Notes under the pieces: generated by a model
Told to the model about the DNA's origin: nothing
What the model saw: the letters and a program-made list of their open reading frames with translations, nothing else
Databases searched by the model: none
Made by a program: the position numbers and the translations under genes
Part shown: positions 23,799 to 35,436 of the stretch, piece after piece
Position numbering within the stretch: the first letter of the stretch is position 1
How the letters are laid out: every line of letters begins with the position of its first letter
Assembly (NCBI GenBank): GCA_900169235.1
Contig: FWCC01000079.1
Span: 186,001 to 250,000, forward strand
Direction of reading: 5' to 3'
From: Zarea fungicola
Taxonomy: Eukaryota > Ascomycota > Sordariomycetes > Hypocreales > Cordycipitaceae
DNA: 64,000 bases

Positions 23799-24344
23799 AG
23801 AGGGAGGGGGGTGCGTGCAACCTAAAGAGTAGTTGCCCAAAAAAAAAAAAAAAAAGAGGTACCAGCGCTCAAACGCCGCCATGTACCTTTCACTATCCAC
23901 TGGGCCTTGAGCGCCGGCCTTCTGCCACACCATGCCAATGGCGCACCCACTGAACAGCTTTCTTCAGCGCTGCCCTCCCTCCTAGCCGCTGTGCCCAGTG
24001 GCCCACAAGCATGTGCCTGTCCAGGCCTCTGTCATCGAGGTACTTGCGCAAACTCGCCCAGGTGTACCCGACACGACCGAGCCCGCCTTTTAAAACCTGT
24101 CCCTCTCCCCCATCCCCTCCTAGAAAAAAAAAAGATTCCGTTTCTTTCCATACAAACTGACTACGACACAGCCCGCAACATTCGTTTCTCGGACACGCTT
24201 CGAAACAAACAAACTCACTCACGGAGAAGTAACCACTTCGAACAAGTTGCATTTCGCAGGAAACGTCAGCCCTGCACCGTTCTATCTTGCTCTCGCCTGG
24301 CTCTCCTACGCAAACCATAGATCTGCTCGCCGCATATCGATCAC

Positions 24345-25592
24345 ATGCAACGGGCAAAGTCAGCAGTCGAGATCTCCAGTCTGCTCCAACACCAACAAGC
24401 TCTGGAGCCCAACTCGAGCCTCAACTACCACCACAGTGACGAAGATATGGCATCCGCCGCTGCAGTGACCGTCATTAAGCCCAACGGGCCTCTACCCAGT
24501 GCTCAGGTTGCTGATACCACCACCACCGAGCTTCCTCGTCCTTACAAGTGCCCTCTCTGCGATAAGGCCTTCCACCGCCTTGAGCACCAGACGCGACACA
24601 TCCGCACCCACACCGGCGAGAAGCCTCACGCATGCCAGTTTCCCGGCTGCAGCAAGAAGTTCTCTCGCTCTGATGAACTCACCCGCCACTCGAGAATCCA
24701 CAACAACCCCAACTCTCGCCGGGGTAACAAGGGCCAGCACCAGCAGTCTCACCAGCATCCCATGCACCATGGCTTGCCTCACCACTTGCACCCTGAGGGC
24801 TTGATGGCTCCCCCCCCGGCACCCAAGACGATTCGTTCTGCTCCCACATCGGCTTTGGTCTCACCCAACGTCTCCCCTCCGCACTCGTTTGCTTCCTTTG
24901 CCTCTCCCCACAGCGCTCACCATTACAACCGCAGTGGTGACATTTCCATGCTTGCCAAGGCTGCCCACCAAGTCGAGCGCGAGAACCTGGGCCACAGCCA
25001 CTCCTCGCGTCATCACCCCTACTACAGCAACAACGGGGTTCACCCTCGCGGTAACCCTGCTGGGCTGAGCTCCTACCACATGTCGAGAAGCCACTCTGGC
25101 GAGGATCACGGTGACGACCACTACCACGGTGCTATTCGCCATATCAAGCGCTCCCGTCCCAACTCGCCCAACTCCACCGCGCCGTCTTCTCCCACCTTTT
25201 CCCATGATTCTCTTTCCCCAACTCCTGACCACACACCAATCGCCACACCTGCGCACTCGCCTCGTCTTCGCCCCTTCTCCGGCTATGAGCTGCCCAGCCT
25301 GCGCAACCTGTCTCTGCAAAACAACACCACACCAGCTCTGGCTCCTATGGAGCCTCATCTGGAGACCCCGACCTTTGCCCCGATTCTGCAGCAAAACAAC
25401 ACCCAGCGCAGCAACGGCATGTCGCTCACCGACATTCTCAGCCGGCCAGACGGTAGCCAGCGAAAGCTCCCTGTGCCGCAGGCCAAGGTTGCTGTTCAGG
25501 ATCTTCTCTCTGAGCAGGTTTACCACGCCCACAGTGGACGTAGCTCTGCCACTGGCAGCCTCGCCGGCGGCGACCTCATGGATAGAGTCTAG
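24345..25592 (+). CDS. cre1: Carbon catabolite repressor CRE1/CreA, C2H2 zinc-finger transcription factor
   Basis: Represses genes for use of alternative carbon sources (cellulases, xylanases, alcohol and arabinan use) when glucose is present. Single exon, 415 residues, the usual length. Two C2H2 fingers are intact: C69-x2-C72...H85-x3-H89 and C97-x4-C102...H115-x3-H119, with DNA-contacting helices RLEHQTRH and RSDELTRH, read as SYGGRG. The start MQRAKSAVE resembles the MQRAQSAVD start of Trichoderma CRE1. After the fingers come a His/Gln-rich stretch, Ser/Pro-rich regions ([16 protein letters not shown]) and the conserved [13 protein letters not shown] segment, here [12 protein letters not shown]. 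The C-terminal part [20 protein letters not shown] holds the repression motif. The alternative ATG at codon 35 is less likely because residues 1-34 match the family. The gene stands alone, with almost 10 kb free of recognisable genes on each side. Confidence 0.97.
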   Translation: MQRAKSAVEISSLLQHQQALEPNSSLNYHHSDEDMASAAAVTVIKPNGPLPSAQVADTTTTELPRPYKCPLCDKAFHRLEHQTRHIRTHTGEKPHACQFPGCSKKFSRSDELTRHSRIHNNPNSRRGNKGQHQQSHQHPMHHGLPHHLHPEGLMAPPPAPKTIRSAPTSALVSPNVSPPHSFASFASPHSAHHYNRSGDISMLAKAAHQVERENLGHSHSSRHHPYYSNNGVHPRGNPAGLSSYHMSRSHSGEDHGDDHYHGAIRHIKRSRPNSPNSTAPSSPTFSHDSLSPTPDHTPIATPAHSPRLRPFSGYELPSLRNLSLQNNTTPALAPMEPHLETPTFAPILQQNNTQRSNGMSLTDILSRPDGSQRKLPVPQAKVAVQDLLSEQVYHAHSGRSSATGSLAGGDLMDRV

Positions 25593-25775
25593 AGAATGCC
25601 TCATGATTACCGCCGGAGCGATGATTTAACGATTTGGGAACAACATAGACGGACAAAAGATAGACACTGGCGTTTACGGGATTTAACTGACAAAGAGTCT
25701 TACGCTGTACTGCCTCTAACGAAGAGGCAAGCAGAGATTACTCGGAAGTACAGAAATTGCTATTGATTTGGCTAC

Positions 25776-25792
25776 TTTTTTTTTTTTTTTTT
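25776..25792 (+). repeat. T17 homopolymer
   Basis: Seventeen consecutive T about 180 bp after the CRE1 stop codon, probably within its 3' UTR. Confidence 0.85.
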
Positions 25793-26690
25793 ATTCTTTG
25801 GGGATTCGCATTTGTCGTGCAAACACCCCTTGGGATATACCGGATAGGACTGGATTAGGAACAGGACGGAACAGACATAGACATCACCACTTTCTGGCGC
25901 ATTGATACTCTTTATTATGGTTCATATTCATCATGTTTTAATATGTTTCTGTATTGGAAGGATAATAGTTGGACTATTTTGCCTATCATAGTTGACCCGG
26001 CACGACCAATTTTTTAATTTTCTTTTTGGAGGTTGAGTCGTGGCCTTAATTCACAGCCAAACAATGCAGACCTTTGCAGGCATCGTTCTACCAGCTGTCG
26101 TGCATATATTGAGTATTCAAACTCGCCAATTGCTGCCCTATGACTTCCTCTATCACTCCCGCGCTATGTACGGGTACAGGGACAGACGGGCACACAAAAA
26201 CACAGCCGCCACTACAGATGGACGAGTTTTGTGGAAAGAAATCCACATACAGCTTCCTCAGCTCAGTGATTTACGGCGCAACTACCAAGCATGTGCCCGA
26301 TTGAGTGCCTAGCGGGAAACGTGGACAGCCCACGGGGTGCAATGTGGAGGTCAGACGGTCGGGACCCATGCCGCCACACATCTGCCCAGCGGTTGGCACC
26401 ACTCTCCATTCTATGTCGTCATTTGCTGAGTGCAGTTTTTTCCGACGACGCTGGTGATGCTACTGTGGGAAACCGAGGAATAGAAACCATACGCGTCACG
26501 CTGTTCAATGGGTAAAAGGATGACTCAGAGAGAGGAAAAGAACGCTCAGTAGCGGCTATAATTATATTTTTATTAGAAAAACTAAAGTAAAAAAAAAAAA
26601 TAAGGGCCAAAAAAAAAACAGGCCACTATATTAAGACGAGGGAGGATATAATTGTACGAGGTAAGAAAAAATGAGCGACATGGACGGATA

Positions 26691-26731
26691 GCTGGCTGGA
26701 CGGCTGGACGGCTGGACGGATGGATGGATAG
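26691..26731 (+). repeat. GGCTGGAC/GGAT tandem repeat
   Basis: Three to four copies of GGCTGGAC followed by three GGAT-type units. The non-integral coding length and lack of a surrounding frame argue against protein coding. Confidence 0.85.
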
Positions 26732-29571
26732 AGTCATTTTCTCTGAGCCGATGACAGGCGGATGGACGGCCGGCTCAAATGGCAATAGCAAAAAGAAGGT
26801 TATGAATCCCGGAAACCGGAGGCTTGCGAAGGGGCAGTGAATGGACAAGTTGAAAACACTAACTACGTGCTGCCTGTTGTTGGAGCATAACTAACTAGGC
26901 CCTTTAGTGAATAACGGCGTTCGTTTTAGCTTTCCTGGTACAATTTTTTTTTTCGATGCGCCTTTTTTTCTTGCTGGTAAGTTGGTGACTCGCGAGGTAT
27001 TTTTTCTCCCTTTTTCTTTTTACGAGAAATGAATTTGCGGGACATGAGCGAATTTTTCTCTCTCTTCCCTTCCTGGTTTTCTTTGTCTAGTTACCCTTAG
27101 GAAACGAATGCATTACGTGCATTGCCAAAGAAAGATGGGCTTCGTTTTCTTATGACACCGGGTCGTCGTGCGACTTTGATGGCAAACAGCGTGATTACAT
27201 GACTGGATGATGCGTACATGCAAGTGACGGCCCATCTTTCCCCTTTTCCCTTGCTTCTTTCCCCAGTATTTTCTTCTTCGTCTTTTCGCCTTCCCGTGTT
27301 GCACCGATCTGCCCCTTTGGCCTCTCTCCACTTGGATTGTCCAAATACAAGCATTGGCAAGCCAAGACAATAAACAAGTCGTTAGATATTTCCAAAGTTT
27401 TTTTTCTAAAATATATATACATGTATATACTATTCCTATAATAGTTTTTAATGGCTATTTTACTGCAAACTTTGTTGGTAGGGATTTTATTAATTTTTTA
27501 GAGGCATTCTTTTTGCCGTGCGGCGCATCTCGCAGGTTGTTTCTATTTTTATAACAACACGCCCGAACTTGTGGACCATCGTCAAAACCCACGCAACCCT
27601 TGAGTTTTGAACCAAATGCCAATAAGCTGCTGAGTGTTGCCGTTCTTTCCCTGGCTACAGGGTCTATTTCCAAGGTGCAAGGTGAATCGGGCCGTACACC
27701 TATGCACACCTCGGGCCTTTTGGTGGAGATAGTTTGCGTTCTTTTTTCCTCTTTTTCCGCTTAAACCAGTTGAATGGCATTAATTGGCCAAGTATTATAA
27801 GGTTACTCGTTACAGTACCGAGTATTCACCGCCGTAGGCCGACTGTTACCTTTACTACTTCGAAACTGCAAGCCAGGCCGTTGCAATTAGCAAAGTCCTG
27901 CCTATAAAACAAGGAAGACAAAGACGGTCGACGGAGCGACGGAGCGGCAGGTGCCGTCCGTCTACCAAGTCATTAGTTCGATATATTGCAGCAGCCTAAG
28001 AAAACCCCCCATTTTGGTGTTATTATTAGTTCTTGATATATAGTGGAATGGGCGCCCCAATATGCAACCCGCCATAGATTGATGCTACATAGCTTCCCCA
28101 GAGACTCTCCATTCACTGGTCGACGCTCCCCCAGCGTTACAATGCCCCTCCGTCCAACCCATCCTCCGGCACTGCGTGCTGCCTACGCGGAGGTGGCGGG
28201 GGAGTGGTCCTGCAAGCACCGCCTTGCCCATGGGGTTGCAACTGGTACTGTGGCTGCATCTGCCTCTTTACCTAGCCAGCTGAAAGGGGCAGAACGCGTG
28301 AGGTTATGCTGTGCGGATATTGTGCAACTTGTACGCTGGATAATGGAATGTAATTATCTGTGGAGGAAGATTATCTGTCTGTGGCTCGATTGACGTGCTC
28401 CCATGCATGACTGAGGATCTCACATAAGCTTCCACCGGCAGGAAAGGACGTGATTACTGAGTACAGCATTTAAAAAAAAGCCGTATCTTGTTGTTTCTCC
28501 CTTGGCACATCACTTGCTTGGCTTCCTCGTCCAATAACCTCCCACGTGCGTCCAAACCGAAACGGTGTACTTTTTATTTGTCCGCGTTTTATTCCTGATT
28601 CTTAGCACGGTACAAGTCTAGACAGTGAATGAATGATTTTGTTGACTACTCTAATTCCACACAAAAGTGTGCCCCTTCAAATTGACCACCTACGGTGGCG
28701 TTATTTTGGGGGCCGTGGCGGCTGCAGGACTCAATTCAGCACTCAAACCAGCACCCGCGGATCAGCAGACTGCCCGTGGGGAAAATCTGGGAAGGACAGA
28801 TAGCAAAATACATCCATAGACAGCGATGGATGCAAAACTACTCCATGGGCTTTTATTATTCTTAATAATTTTGATAAATATACATACCAGTAGTACTCCG
28901 TAGCCATTCATGAAATCAAGGGACGGAGCCCCCTTCCCCCCCCCTCTTTTTTTTCTTTTTCTTGGGTATACCCGAGACACTCTTCAAACTGACGCTTGCA
29001 ACGTGGTGGATGATTGTAACGGCGTAATAACGCAAGCGGTGCTACCTGCATTTGAGTCAAGGCTATAAGACCACTGACCGCCATTACGATTCGAGATACG
29101 CTGTTTTTTCTCCTGCAATGCTGCGGCGCGCTGTTAATGTAGCCAGGCTGTAAGTGGTTGGAGGAAGCCGTCAGTGTGGCTTGGTGTGTTGTGTTAGTTG
29201 CATATACACCCAAGCCACATGTCAAGTGGACGACGGAATAACCCAGAAGACGAAGAAGCAGAAATCCAGCACACACACAAGAATGACGATAATATACGGA
29301 GAGCGACAGAATTAGGGTGTAGGGGAGGGCGGGACTGTGAATTGAGCCACCGGCGAGGACGAATAATGTTACTACTCTGGATAGGCTGAAAGACTTGCTT
29401 CAGCCATGGGCATGTGTAATCGTCCCTCGCTTAAATTTGATTCAAAGTAGCCCCCCTTTGCTTTTTTGTCGCCCTAAATTCTCGGCCATCGGGGACCTCT
29501 ATATGTAGTTGGTCACTAGAGAAATAAACGGTGCCCAGCGTAAATTTGCACCCCTAATAACCACCAACATC

Positions 29572-29594
29572 ATGGCTGGCGGAAACAACGGCGA

Positions 29595-29631
<37 letters not shown>

Positions 29632-29661
29632 ATCTTCTTGCCCGTTTACGTTATCATTTGA
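29572..29661 (+). CDS. Possible micro-ORF with polyglycine tract
   Basis: ATG in the context CATCATGGC opens a frame of 29 codons: MAGGNNGD, a run of glycines encoded by (GGC)12 at 29596-29631, then IFLPVYVII and a stop. A TATA-like ATATGTAG lies about 70 bp upstream. Without a homologue this may be a chance frame over a microsatellite; the antisense frame would encode polyalanine. I cannot assign a function. Confidence 0.15.
29596..29631 (+). repeat. (GGC)12 trinucleotide repeat
   Basis: Twelve perfect GGC units, likely to vary in length between strains. Confidence 0.95.
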
Positions 29662-30152
29662 ACCTGCTAGAGAATCTGGGGCCTTTTTCCCGCGTCGCTC
29701 CTTCGGCGGCCGAGGAAACTTTGCATGCCAGAAATAGTCAACTATTGCTTGGCTCAAAAGTCCTCGTACGGGCATTCTCATGGTTCGGCTGTAACGATGT
29801 AAATTTCCGTAGCTTACTGTTTCAAGAAAGCTTCTTTTGGTAGCTTATCAGGGTCGCCGCTATGAACTTGCTCGGCACGCCGGCTTATAGTACAAATGAT
29901 AGGCGCTTTAAGTACATGTCTGTACTCCGTAATAGCGGTATGATCAGCGAGTTTCGACTAACAGAAATAATGAGTGGCTATTTTCGCACGGGTCAAACTG
30001 CCAAGAAACGGTCCGTTGCAACAGTAGTGGTCTTTTTGCGCAACTATTCTTTCCGGATCTGGCAGGTCTACCACGCGGCGGCGCAGTTCCAGCCTCTCTC
30101 GCTGCGTACTTGATAGTTAATAGAAGCGATACTACTGGGTATGAGGCGAAAG

Positions 30153-30173
30153 NNNNNNNNNNNNNNNNNNNNN
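30153..30173. other. Assembly gap (21 N)
   Basis: Run of 21 undetermined bases. The true gap size may differ, so anything reading across it is unsafe. Confidence 0.99.
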
Positions 30174-33100
30174 ACTTACCCATCTTACCCAGTATGATGA
30201 CAAGAGCACGCCAGGGGTCAGACACACAGGCCAAAGAGCTCCTGTGGGGTGGGGGCTTTGGGGTAACTAATACACAAGTTACAGGGCGGCGGACGCGATA
30301 AACTCGGCTGTCGAACGTTTGCCCATGAAATATTGCAAGTCACTGGAGTGTGGCGCCCAGAGTGAAGAGAAAGGCCGAGATGCAAAACGCCTTACCGGGC
30401 CCTTTCCTTAACTGGTAGGCAAAAGGGCCGTGACGGAGAGAGGAAAAATCTCAATTCATTTTGTTCGTCTCCACGTCTATCCCATTTCGTGGGGGAGATT
30501 GGGAACGAGATAACTCCTGCCTGGGCACACTGAGCTGAGTGGCGCACAAGAGTGTCCCCGTATTCCCCGGCCAGGTTGTTGTCAATCAGCAGCAAACGTC
30601 CGGGGTGTGTGCATGCCGCCTCATGAGATATGAACGACCAGGGTCGACAAGTCCGGGGTGGCGAATGGGGTTGTCATCCTCTCGCCCTTGTATCCCGCTT
30701 TTCAAGCCAAAGAAAAGATACATCCAAGCCCCTGATAAGGAGTATTCACGAATTGATGGTTTTATCTTGTGCGAACATTAGCTAACGTGGGGAGGAATGG
30801 GTACCACGATTGAGGAGGCTCATAATAGCCGGCGCCGGTAGAAAGGCTGTGTCGGCTTCCCCGAAGAGTGCGCCTCGCTTTGCCCCAGGAAAGCCTCGCT
30901 CGAATCAAGGAAGCCCGAGACTCCCCAGGAGATGTGGCCTGGCTCTTTTTCGTGCGTTTGAACGTTTGTCACGTTTGTACGTTTATTTCACAATTTTTAT
31001 AATCTGTCCGTCAGCACTGCACATCATTACCCCCACCAATCAAACCCACGAAACCAATGCGAATCATCCGGGCCGACAGCCTTTAGGTATCTAATTTTAG
31101 TTTCAGTTCTTACCTAAAATCTGAGAAGGGGGGGAGTGTGGTGGTTGTCATCAAAGCTGCCTGTACATACAACAATTATTACGAAGCAAAGATATGTACT
31201 CCGTACAAAATACATTTGCACAGCGGTGTATAGTGGTGGCACAGCCCTTGGCTTTTCATACTTTTATTGGTTACTGGCTGCCAAAGTGGGCGCCTCACTG
31301 GTGCTGCCTGCGCACTTGTCAAAAGCGTAAACTCGATGAATGTAACCCTCCAAAGGGCTTGGAACGAGGCGTAGATAGGATTCAAAATGGCGATTGGAAA
31401 AACGTTGCTGGGGGAGGGGGCATCCCACTCTGGCTTCACAGGGCCTGATTGGATGGAACTATTACGGCAATTCTTCCTCCCATGGTTGATTAGGTTGTCC
31501 ATCATATTGCAGGGGTGAAACCGCATTTCACTTGAGACGAAGCTAGGGCATTGATGCAGAGAAACGTATCTACTGGTAATAAGCACATACAGGTACTTAC
31601 TCCATAGGCGTATACTTGCATTTTCGATTACACCTACCATCAAGGTGACACGCGGGGGGTAACTTTTCCATTTCGGTGAAACCCAAAACGGCTACTCCAG
31701 CAGGAAAAAGTCGTGCGCTCCGTGCAGGCGACGAGCAGCACCAGTAGCCAAGACTGGAACAAGTCACCCGGTTCTCGCTAGGCCTTTGCTACGTTGCAAC
31801 CACAGGTCAAGAAGCAAGCCAGAATCCTGGGGCGTCGACGCCCACCCCCGCGTGCTAAGGAGGTCTCCGAGATTTCATTTTCATTAACTAACGGGCCGGC
31901 TGCCAGGCACAGCGGACCTTTGAATTTAGGTACAGAGTAAACTGCACGCCCCCTGAAGCCCTGTCTTGTACCGGTTTTTTTTTCTCCCACCCAGTCACCA
32001 ACTACCATTCCCCCCGTGGCAGAGCTTCTACAGCCAAGAAGTAACAGGTATGTCAATCCTGGTCGGCGAAGCACCACAGCTGTCCAGCACATAACCCCCG
32101 TGGCTCCGGACAGTTGAATGCCCTGTTTCCGGCTGTCGGGTCAGGAACTACTTTTGGTTTCAGGGTGACCCAAAAAAAAAAATTTAGCCGGGAGCAGGGC
32201 TGACTCTGGACCCGGGGATTATCGGAACTCTTGACACTGGCAACGGGTTGTGCCTCTGAAACTTGTCCGGCATTCTGCGCTTTGTTTTGCCGCACCAAGA
32301 TTTGCTTCTTAACAAATTGTTCTAATATCTGATACCGAGCCTACCGTAATACGCGATCTGTACCACTCCTGAAGATCGTCATTTTTGATGTATATTTATT
32401 TTATATTAATTTTTCCATGTGCTGTGCGGAGTTTCCCTGATGCATGATAATCATAGCGTAATGCCATCTCGGGACAGCCACCAGCCCAGTGTTACCTCAC
32501 TGCTGCGTTCAACAATGTCATTCTATCGAACCTCGTACATGGCCAAGGGAATGGTCTTCACGCAAAAGCCATCGGGCCCTTGCCTAACTCACCCCAACAA
32601 TCCATCTTCGAGCGAATCGGCCCTGGCATGTCGCAATAGTGGACACCACGGTCGCACGGGTTGCGAAGGATTCCAGACCTCTGATTAAGTTACAGGTATG
32701 GATACCTTTGTCTATAGGGCCGGTTACAGCACCGTTGAGCAGATCCCAGTTGGCTGACTGCAGGGCTGTGGAAATGTTCAGCTAGTAAGTAACTAGCCAC
32801 CTTGAGAAACATGGTTCCGCGCAAAACAATTGGTGGCATTTGGGACGATGTGCACCACGAATACCGCGTCTCCAATGCCATATTGGTACATGCATGGCCT
32901 GATCTACTCTTCGCCCTTCTACCCAAATCCCGCTCGATCTTCCGACGCATAGCAATATATTCGGTATAGGGTGTGTGAGCCAGCGCTAGACATTACTAGC
33001 GCAAGTTGGTTGCAACACGATGCGACGCAAAGCTGCAAGCCGTGCAATAAAATAAATGAAAAATATATTGTAGAATTTTCATCGATGGGGCAGTAGCAAA

Positions 33101-33645
33101 GTATCTTGGTTTCATCCCGTAGAGCCCGATTGGGAGTTGCTGCCGAATGCGACACAAGAAGAACACCCGACAGCTACAATAGCAGCGTCAAGACTACCAC
33201 CAGCCTGATCACCTCTACTATTTCAGCAAAAGTTTCAAGTTATTGGATTTTTGTCAAGAATCTATTTCTTACAGGCACAGATTGCTGCGCGCGTGCCGCT
33301 GTCTTTGCCGTATGCAGTCATGGCAGATGGCCGAGCAGTGCCGGCTGGGGCACAAGCATGTCGATGCAAGTCGCCAGCCCCATGCCAAGCATGAACAGCT
33401 CTGAAGCAGGGTTTTATGCAGTCTCCATATTCGTAAGCAGTTTGCCTGCATATGCAGACCACTGGAGCCGTGGTGGTCCATAGCTATATCCGGGCTTCAT
33501 TATGCATCAGGTCACCAAGGTACGACAGGTGCCGTTGTTACAACGATGTTTGATGTACATATTGCAACGTGGTTGTGCATATCGCCTCCCACAAGCACAA
33601 CTGCGACAGAATAAGTCTTGGGTAAGCCGATATAGTTTTAATACA

Positions 33646-34058
33646 ACGTTGATGCCTCTGTCAAATGTCGTTGCCTGGGTTGGATATGATGTGCCTAACC
33701 CACCGACGGCGCCGTTGTCAGAACATGGCTGTGACGCCATTGGGGGCCACCATGATCCCAGCCCTGCACGGTTACTGAGAAAGCAACTCGTCATTGTGAC
33801 TGCGCACTGCGGATTCAGCGGGTGTTGAAACATGCAGCGTAAAATCTTCAACGAACTATGCGGTACCTCCAAGCTCAAGCCTCCTTGTACTTTATCGACA
33901 CCCTCCATGGTCACAATTGTGGTGGGCCATACTTTGACAAGCTATTGGCATGCTGTGCCTCTTCAAACGATATGATTACTCAAATTGCCAATTGTAATGA
34001 TATGAAAAGCGGCACATGTGGAAGTACCAATGGACTATCAGGCGGTGGAGCAGATTAG
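33646..34058 (+). pseudogene. Possible decayed coding region
   Basis: Two neighbouring plus-strand frames look more protein-like than their surroundings. One, ending at 33828, contains VVAWVGYDVPNPPTAP and HGCDAIGGHHDP. The next, ending at 34058, contains FIDTLHGHNCGGPYFDKLLACC and a Ser/Gly-rich cysteine-containing end. They are in different frames, with no clear splice pair between them. The first motif faintly recalls a strand of DUF1023-type alpha/beta hydrolases, but too little remains to assign it. Confidence 0.2.
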
Positions 34059-34905
34059 TTCTGCCGGTAACACCCTCTCTCATAAGACTTAGTACGTCTG
34101 GAAGTTGAGAGGCCGGTGTTGATCAAAAATTCTAGACCGTCAAAAGATAGACAAAGTAACTGAGACTCTTGGGCCTTCGTGCTCCGGCTTTCTTCCCCCA
34201 CTCTCTGGCGGTGCACGCCGTGATGGGGACCTTCCCGCATTGGGGGCCGTTGGAGCGCCCAATGCCCGTCGGAATTCAAGCCCATAATTGTTAGCAGCCT
34301 GGGGGTGGGAGTAGGCTTTGAATTGGTGGCGAGATCTTTTGCCGTGAATTGCCTGAGTTCAGCTTTTGGTTAAACTTGTCAGGGGCAAGTAGCAGGATGA
34401 TGAAAAGGCAAGCATAGCCGAGGTAAACGGAAAGATGGCAGAAAGCTCAACTTGGAAAAGAAAGTTCAAAACAAAACCGGCTACGAACAATGCCAATGAG
34501 CTCGGCTATCGCTTGGGTGCACTAGTTAATGCCCCAGCTTTCCAAGTAGCCCATCAGCACCGGCGATGCTATCGTTTACATTTTTGGCTAGTCAGGATCG
34601 GGACAGCTCTGGAGCTCTCAGATTCTCACAATGCACTCGGCAACTTCACATGCTTTTGATCCTTCCTAGTCCAACTAGCTGCGTATCTCTCTCTCTCCTG
34701 TCGTTCCTACTACGATTTTATGGCTATTTTCCCCACTGTCCAAGGCCTTCGTAGTAAAGCAATCGTAAAGGCCCGCTGATCAAAGTTTACGACAGGACTA
34801 TCTCAACAATTTGTTGGTCAATAGAAAAGCACGCATCACGGTACCGCCATGCCCCCACTGTTATGGGAACTAGAAAATATGAGCTCGTATACCACGTGCT
34901 TCATC

Positions 34906-35283
34906 CTAATCGTATATGCAGCTGTGGCGCTGGAAAATGGCAATGTGTGGCCGGCCAAAAGAAATGTCTACTTTAGCATTGAACTCAAGTTCACAGAAAA
35001 GCATGTGAGACAAGATGTTTACAGTATGGTAATATCTCCAACGGAATATATCCCCGTCCACCTTTGATACAGCTTCATAAACGTTGCTGAGACCAGCTGG
35101 ACCGAGGCTATCCTGCGGCACTCGGGGTTGCAGGTGTATGCAACTAGTTACTAGTCGTGATAGACCTTGATTATATGTGTCTAACTGAACCAAATATTCC
35201 TGCATTCCTACCGATTTACCTTGTTTATTCCATGAAGACATCATCGTGAATCCGATGTGCAGTCCATTACTCCGGCGAGTCAT
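34906..35283 (-). CDS. Unassigned ORF
   Basis: 125 codons from an ATG at 35283. It has no signal peptide, no recognisable motif, and codon use less biased than in the certain genes. It lies just downstream of the secreted-protein gene on the same strand. It could be chance or a fragment of a degraded gene. Confidence 0.2.
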   Translation of the reverse strand: MTRRSNGLHIGFTMMSSWNKQGKSVGMQEYLVQLDTYNQGLSRLVTSCIHLQPRVPQDSLGPAGLSNVYEAVSKVDGDIFRWRYYHTVNILSHMLFCELEFNAKVDISFGRPHIAIFQRHSCIYD

Positions 35284-35436
35284 GCTGGCCGATAATGTTA
35301 CTTCCTTTACTATCGTGATGGGTCGCTGCCCATCTTAACGTTGCGCTATGCGGATACTGGCTCACTTATCAGTGTTTTAGGTGTATTGCTAGTCTAGCAC
35401 CGTGCCCAAACACACGAGATTTATTGTATGAAAGTA

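Larger units (their letters stand above)
14546..24344. other. 9.8-kb stretch without a recognisable gene, upstream of CRE1
   Basis: I found no domain-bearing frame on either strand. Open frames are short and interrupted, and the longest (190 codons on the minus strand near 18568-19140) is low in protein character. A weak candidate start is the ATG at 15288 (MAGDVTIKTTPSTCNLG...), whose frame reaches a GTAAGT donor near 15461; no downstream exon could be identified. The stretch contains homopolymers (T19 at 19616, T14 at 23477, A17 at 23839), AAAT repeats near 17170 and a small direct/inverted repeat at 18692-18748. The last kilobase is GC-rich and looks like the CRE1 promoter and 5' UTR. Long non-coding transcripts would not be visible this way. 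Confidence 0.5.
25593..35436. other. 9.8-kb stretch without a confident gene, downstream of CRE1
   Basis: No domain-bearing frame was found. It contains T17 at 25776-25792, a GGCTGGAC tandem repeat at 26691-26731, a GGC repeat at 29596-29631 and the assembly gap at 30153-30173. Around 33646-34058 two plus-strand frames have some protein character (NVVAWVGYDVPNPPTAP, then HGHNCGGPYFDKLLACC) and may be a decayed gene. A 125-codon minus-strand frame at 34906-35283 is listed separately. The rest shows only short frames. Confidence 0.5.

Noticed and set aside
24861..25604. 247-codon minus-strand frame
   Set aside because: Shadow of the CRE1 coding region.
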